Of a stretch of 6,788 nucleotides of DNA, positions 5,178 through 6,788 are shown piece by piece. Source of the DNA: Fen-671 sp035502515 (GTDB taxonomy: Bacteria; Actinomycetota; Acidimicrobiia; Acidimicrobiales; Palsa-688). Where the stretch lies: positions 1 to 6,788 of the forward strand of contig DATJUH010000145.1 of assembly GCA_035502515.1 (NCBI GenBank). The letters run 5' to 3'. The number at the start of each line of letters is the position of its first letter. The stretch's first letter is position 1. The notes below the pieces were generated by a model. The model was given only the letters and a program-made list of their open reading frames with translations. It was not told the origin of the DNA and did not search any database. The position numbers and the translations under genes are program-made.

Positions 5178-5201
5178 CCCAGACAGGATAGGGGGTAACA
5201 A

Positions 5202-6788
5202 ATGTTGGGACGATCCAAGTACAAGCGTAGGGCTCCGACGGCCGTCTTAGGGATCACCGCTTTGCTGGCTGCCGTTTCGACGGCTCCGGCGGCGGCATCT
5301 GCGGCGCCGGCGCCCGTTCAGGTGAGCATCTTCGCGTCGCCGTCCACCGGCGTGGTCAACCTCAATACCAACTGGTTCACCAAGTACGTCGAGAAAAAGT
5401 TCAATATGCATATCAACTGGGTACTGGCGCCCTCCAGTGACACTTCGACCAAGGCGGCGCTCTTACTGGCGAGCGGCAAGTACCCCGACGCGTTCTTTGA
5501 CCCGAGCATACCGCTCGCCTCCATCCTGAAATATGGGCAAGAGGGGGTCGTGGTCCCGCTCAACAACTTGATCAACGAGTATGCGCCCAACGTGGCCGCC
5601 GGCATGAAGGCCAATCCAACGGCTCGGGAGGCAGCCGGACCTCCGAAGGGCCCTATCTACGATGTCGCTTACTTCAACTACTGCTGGCACTGCAATTGGC
5701 ACACTAAGGGTTGGATCAGTACGCAGTTACTCAACAAGTACCACCTGTCGGTCCCTACGACGACAGCGCAGCTGACCCACGTGCTCGAGGTCTTCAAGTC
5801 CAACGGTGTCACGGCACCGTTGACCGGTGCTGGCCCGATCAGTTCGAGCACCTGCTGGGGGTGTGACGTTGTGACCTGGTTGATGAACTCTTTCATTTAT
5901 GACCCGGGCAGCGAAAACGCCAGCGGCTACTTCGAGATCGGACCGGGCGGCAAACTGTTGTTCTCACCGGCCCAGCCCCAGTGGCGCGCCGGCCTGACGT
6001 ACATACACGGTCTATACCAGGACGGTTTGATCAATAGTTCCGCGCTGATCCAGACCAACACAGAGCTGGAGACCCAGCTTTCACAACCAGGATCGACTGG
6101 CGCGTTCGTCGCCGGAGGCCCGAACGGCGAAGTCCCGACGAACGAGGAGTCCGGTCAGTGGCTCCCGGTCCCGCCGCTCAAAGGCCCGTCCGGAGCCCGC
6201 TACGCCGCATTCTACGGCAACGGTTCGCAAGCGACCCCGGGCATGCTCATCACCAACAACGCGAACAGCGCCCAAAAAGAGGCGTTGATGAAGCTGGCGA
6301 ACTTCCTGTGGACGCCGCTCGGCACCGAAATGATGGACTTCGGACCGGAAGGAAAGTACTGGACTCCGGCCAAGCCCGGGCAGAAGGGCTTGAACGGAAA
6401 CCAGGCGATATACAACACGAACTTCGACGAGTTCTACTCAACCAACGTCTACCAGAACGACGGGTGGAACCAGATGGGCCCCATGGACCAGAGCGCGGCA
6501 TGGCGCAACGGCAGCCTGGTCGCCGTTAGCCCGCTCACCCCGGCCGGAGCACAGGAACTCCTGCAGTTCGCCACCCAGGCGTTCTACGCCGGGTTCGAGC
6601 CAAGCGAAGTGGTGCCCTCCAGCATCTGGGTGCCACCGGCTGATTCTCAGACTTATGCCACCCTCGAGACGAACATCGGCGACTATGTCGAACAGTGGTC
6701 CGACGAATTTGTCGATGGGAGCAAGTCCCTCAGCACAGATTGGAACTCCTACCTGAACGGGCTAAACGGCCTTCGCCTGGCGCAGTAC
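5202..6788 (+). CDS. ABC transporter extracellular solute-binding protein, family 1, large type (3' end missing)
   Basis: The frame is open from ATG 5202 to the edge, 529 residues; the terminal WNSYLNGLNGL motif (514-524) indicates only a few residues are missing. The start follows GGGGG by 6 bases. Residues 1-35 are a Sec signal peptide (basic RSKYKRR, hydrophobic core, AAASA before AP) without a lipobox Cys, unusual for a Gram-positive binding protein. Family features are ALLLASGKYPDAFF (86-99), VVVPLNNLINEYAPNV (116-131), GPIYDVAYF (150-158), GWISTQLLNKYHLSVPTT (170-187), LYQDGLIN (271-278) and FGPEGKYW (380-387), as in the roughly 550-residue oligosaccharide binding proteins. It captures solute outside the membrane and passes it to ABC permeases, expected beyond the window. 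Two C-W-x-C motifs (161-164 and 218-221) are not typical of the family. The ligand is unknown; an oligosaccharide is likely. Confidence 0.92.
   Translation, partial: MLGRSKYKRRAPTAVLGITALLAAVSTAPAAASAAPAPVQVSIFASPSTGVVNLNTNWFTKYVEKKFNMHINWVLAPSSDTSTKAALLLASGKYPDAFFDPSIPLASILKYGQEGVVVPLNNLINEYAPNVAAGMKANPTAREAAGPPKGPIYDVAYFNYCWHCNWHTKGWISTQLLNKYHLSVPTTTAQLTHVLEVFKSNGVTAPLTGAGPISSSTCWGCDVVTWLMNSFIYDPGSENASGYFEIGPGGKLLFSPAQPQWRAGLTYIHGLYQDGLINSSALIQTNTELETQLSQPGSTGAFVAGGPNGEVPTNEESGQWLPVPPLKGPSGARYAAFYGNGSQATPGMLITNNANSAQKEALMKLANFLWTPLGTEMMDFGPEGKYWTPAKPGQKGLNGNQAIYNTNFDEFYSTNVYQNDGWNQMGPMDQSAAWRNGSLVAVSPLTPAGAQELLQFATQAFYAGFEPSEVVPSSIWVPPADSQTYATLETNIGDYVEQWSDEFVDGSKSLSTDWNSYLNGLNGLRLAQY

Larger units (their letters stand above)
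4691..5201. other. Divergent intergenic/leader region rich in hairpins
   Basis: About 510 bp separate the LacI gene and the binding-protein gene. No convincing protein gene is present; open frames on either strand lack family similarity and good starts. It holds two candidate plus-strand promoters, three short hairpins between 4976 and 5073, an orphan Shine-Dalgarno sequence, and a partly symmetric CAACGTT site. Two tiny plus-strand frames exist (4807-4923, 38 codons; 4950-5027, 25 codons), both with weak ribosome-binding sites, so I do not call them genes. Confidence 0.6.

Noticed and set aside
4768..5201. Minus-strand protein genes in the divergent intergenic region (frames of 124 and 78 codons)
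   Set aside because: No recognisable family, unusual composition for this genome, no supporting ribosome-binding site, and they overlap each other and the likely promoters and hairpins.

Overview
The window looks like high-GC bacterial chromosome, most likely from an actinobacterium. The reasons are strong G/C at third codon positions, GTG and TTG starts behind good Shine-Dalgarno sites, Ala/Pro-rich Sec signal peptides ending in an A-x-A-type site, and protein families I associate with soil actinobacteria. The lineage is inferred; there is no rRNA or marker gene. I see no tRNA, rRNA, CRISPR array, transposase or complete mobile element.

Layout. Two gene groups diverge from a 510-bp intergenic region (4691-5201). 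To the right, on the plus strand, is a large family-1 extracellular solute-binding protein of an ABC importer (5202 to the window edge, nearly complete). To the left, all on the minus strand, are a LacI-family regulator (3521-4690), a carbon-nitrogen hydrolase fused to an N-terminal beta-rich domain (2014-3360) and a short-chain dehydrogenase (1092-1865). After a terminator-like hairpin follows a tightly coupled pair: a small PEGA-like protein (375-839, TTG start) and an uncharacterised secreted protein running off the left edge (1-369).

How the genes may work together. A LacI regulator divergent from a sugar-type binding protein is the classic layout of a substrate-controlled uptake locus. 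The permease genes would be expected beyond the right edge. The hydrolase and dehydrogenase behind the regulator would then modify the imported compound, possibly an amide- or nitrile-containing saccharide or conjugate. The substrate cannot be read from the sequence. The 375-839 / 1-369 pair has its own upstream region and may be unrelated.

Most notable points. (1) The small protein at 375-839 appears to carry an in-frame insertion of about 53 codons. The inserted DNA contains an 85-bp imperfect palindrome with perfect 11-bp outer arms, followed by a five-copy GAGAA array, and resembles a palindromic element spread inside a gene. (2) The binding protein lacks a lipobox cysteine but has two C-W-x-C motifs. 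(3) The hydrolase has an extra N-terminal domain. (4) The divergent intergenic region is rich in hairpins and has a strong Shine-Dalgarno sequence with no start codon after it.
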